From assembly GCA_000471925.1 (NCBI GenBank), contig CP006668.1:2790001-2854000 (forward strand): a stretch of DNA of 64,000 bases, written 5' to 3'. A program made the position numbers and the translations under genes. The notes under the pieces were generated by a model. The model was not told the DNA's origin. It did not search any database and was given only the letters and a program-made list of their open reading frames with translations. Of this stretch, positions 62,877 through 64,000 are shown piece after piece; positions within the stretch are counted from its first letter, which is position 1, and every line of letters starts with the position of its first letter. The DNA comes from Ralstonia pickettii DTP0602 (GTDB lineage: Bacteria > Pseudomonadota > Gammaproteobacteria > Burkholderiales > Burkholderiaceae).

Positions 62877-63764
62877 TCAGGCGTGCGGCGGCGCTGGTGA
62901 AGGGGCACCAAGCGTTGCCTGCGCCTCTTCGCGCAGCCAGGCCAGCAGCACCAGCCGGCGCGTGTCGAGCTCGAACGGCGCTGGCGATAATAAATGGTAC
63001 GCCGATCCGTCGGCAACGAAGCCGAACGGCGCCGCCAGCCGGCCATCGGCAACCTCGTCGGCCGCCATCAGCTGCGAGGCCATGGCCCAGCCCAGTCCTG
63101 CAGCGGCGGCCTGCAGGCTCAGGTAGAAGTGCTCGTACCAGGCGTCGCCATCCAGCTGCAGCGAGGCCGCGGCATCCCCGCTGGCGCCCCGCCAGCGCTG
63201 CCACGCGTCGGGCCGCGTGCGCGTATGCAGCCGCACCGGCACGACCGGGGAACCGGATCCCGGCCGGCACACGGGCCCCACCCGTTCCTGCGCCACCTCG
63301 CGCGCATGCCAGCGCGTATCGAAAGCAAAGTCATCGCGCCGCAACGCCAGGTCCGCGCCGCTGCGCGCGAAGTCGATCGGCCCGCCGGCGGCCATCAGGT
63401 GCAGCGGGATATCCGGGTGGCGCGCGGCAAAGCGCGGCAGCCGCGGGATCAGCCAGCGCATGGCGACGGTCGGCTCGCACGACAACACCAGCGCGCGCCC
63501 CGGCGGCTGCGTGCGGATGCGCGCGGCGGCGCCGGCCAGCACCTCCATGGACTGCGTGGCGGCGGCAAACAGCGTGCGCCCGGCCTCGGTCAGGAAGACG
63601 CCGCGGTTGCGCCGCTCGAACAGCGCCACGCCCAGTGTCTCTTCCAGTTGCCGGATCTGCCGGCTGACCGCGCCATGGGTCAGGTGCAACTCCTGCGCGG
63701 CGCGGACAAAGCTCTCGTGGCGCGCCGCGGCCTCGAAGAATCGGATCCAGCCCAGCCAGTGCAT
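62877..63764 (-). CDS. LysR-type transcriptional regulator (GcvA-like)
   Basis: A 295-residue LysR protein: MHWLGWIRFFEAAARHESFV and LTHGAVSRQIRQLEETLG form the wHTH; VLSCEPTVAMRWLIPRLPRF is typical of the GcvA/AmpR-like group. It is divergent from the LysE-type exporter gene at 63897, separated by 132 bp, and is the likely regulator of that exporter. Confidence 0.92.
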   Translation of the reverse strand: MHWLGWIRFFEAAARHESFVRAAQELHLTHGAVSRQIRQLEETLGVALFERRNRGVFLTEAGRTLFAAATQSMEVLAGAAARIRTQPPGRALVLSCEPTVAMRWLIPRLPRFAARHPDIPLHLMAAGGPIDFARSGADLALRRDDFAFDTRWHAREVAQERVGPVCRPGSGSPVVPVRLHTRTRPDAWQRWRGASGDAAASLQLDGDAWYEHFYLSLQAAAAGLGWAMASQLMAADEVADGRLAAPFGFVADGSAYHLLSPAPFELDTRRLVLLAWLREEAQATLGAPSPAPPHA

Positions 63765-63896
63765 CGGTCAGTTTTTCTCACGAATTTGCGCGAGTATATA
63801 TCGGTTGTGGTGGCGTGGATCGTTACGCAGAATTGGGTACGCTTGGATCGGCCGATGTGCCGATCTGTAGATAACTGCAACTAAACCTGACAGAAA

Positions 63897-64000
63897 ATGA
63901 TCCCAATCGCTGAATTGCTGGCGGTCGCCGCCGTGACCGTGCTCGCCGTCGTCAGTCCCGGCCCGGACTTCGCCATGGTCACCCGCAACAGCTACCTGTA
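63897..64000 (+). CDS. LysE/RhtB family exporter, N-terminal part (cut by window edge)
   Basis: The first 34 codons read MIPIAELLAVAAVTVLAVVS then PGPDFAMVTRNSYL; the PGPDF motif after the first membrane helix defines the LysE/RhtB amino-acid and homoserine-lactone exporters. Continues beyond the right edge. Divergent LysR upstream. Confidence 0.88.
   Translation, partial: MIPIAELLAVAAVTVLAVVSPGPDFAMVTRNSYL

Overview
The window is 64 kb of very GC-rich chromosomal DNA with the gene content of a beta-proteobacterium of the Burkholderiales. Cupriavidus is the most likely genus: there are two Bug-type tricarboxylate-transporter receptors next to family III CoA-transferases, many LysR regulators, long GC-rich codon bias, and GTG/TTG starts with 4-nt start/stop overlaps. 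No rRNA, tRNA or CRISPR array was seen. Genus and all names rest on recognising protein families by eye; no search was run.

Layout. (1) 1-6010: a truncated DUF427 gene, then a LysR-controlled catabolic operon on the minus strand (HMG-CoA-lyase-like enzyme, CaiB/BaiF CoA-transferase, Bug receptor, gamma-carbonic-anhydrase-like protein), the divergent LysR gene and an SDR. (2) 6126-7624: a complete IS4-family insertion sequence (16-bp matching ends, 10-bp target duplication) sitting in the loop of a hairpin. (3) 7709-15117: a penicillin/acyl-homoserine-lactone acylase, then a minus-strand operon (PepSY protein, DUF2271, DUF4198, ApbE, sulfite-reductase-type flavoprotein) behind a convincing Fur box, suggesting iron-responsive flavin/membrane electron transfer. 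(4) 15215-23244: chromate transporter, chemoreceptor, small GlsB-type membrane protein, a large bifunctional penicillin-binding protein, an aldo/keto reductase.

(5) 23852-44021 is the centrepiece: an aryl-polyene (APE) pigment cluster of about 20 kb on the plus strand. It has a chain-length factor, two ACPs, an acyl/aryl-ACP ligase fused to a dehydratase, glycosyltransferase, two acyltransferases, thioesterase, LolA-like carrier, MMPL exporter, flavin halogenase-like enzyme, DUF3261 lipoprotein, ketosynthase, dehydratase, ketoreductase, second ketosynthase, a small secreted protein, its own phosphopantetheinyl transferase, an aromatic amino acid ammonia-lyase and a cation/proton antiporter. 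The lyase could make the aryl starter, the ligase load it on ACP, the KS/CLF-KR-DH set extend it, and the LolA/MMPL pair help place the lipid at the outer membrane. A solitary TnpB (RNA-guided nuclease) element lies in opposite orientation between the exporter and halogenase-like genes and splits the otherwise tightly coupled operon.

(6) 44175-48178: an internally deleted LysR relic, GST, prolyl aminopeptidase, MOSC protein and argG with a clear terminator. (7) 48481-52395: a second CoA-transferase/Bug/enoyl-CoA hydratase operon with a convergent LysR gene, parallel in design to region 1. (8) 52653-64000: VOC protein, SlyX, DUF1439 protein, EamA exporter, sirtuin, small unknown proteins, a patatin-type (type Vd) autotransporter, a possible short intergenic RNA, a split YeeE/YedE sulfur-transport pair, IclR regulator, PilZ flagellar brake, and a LysR/LysE divergent pair cut by the right edge.
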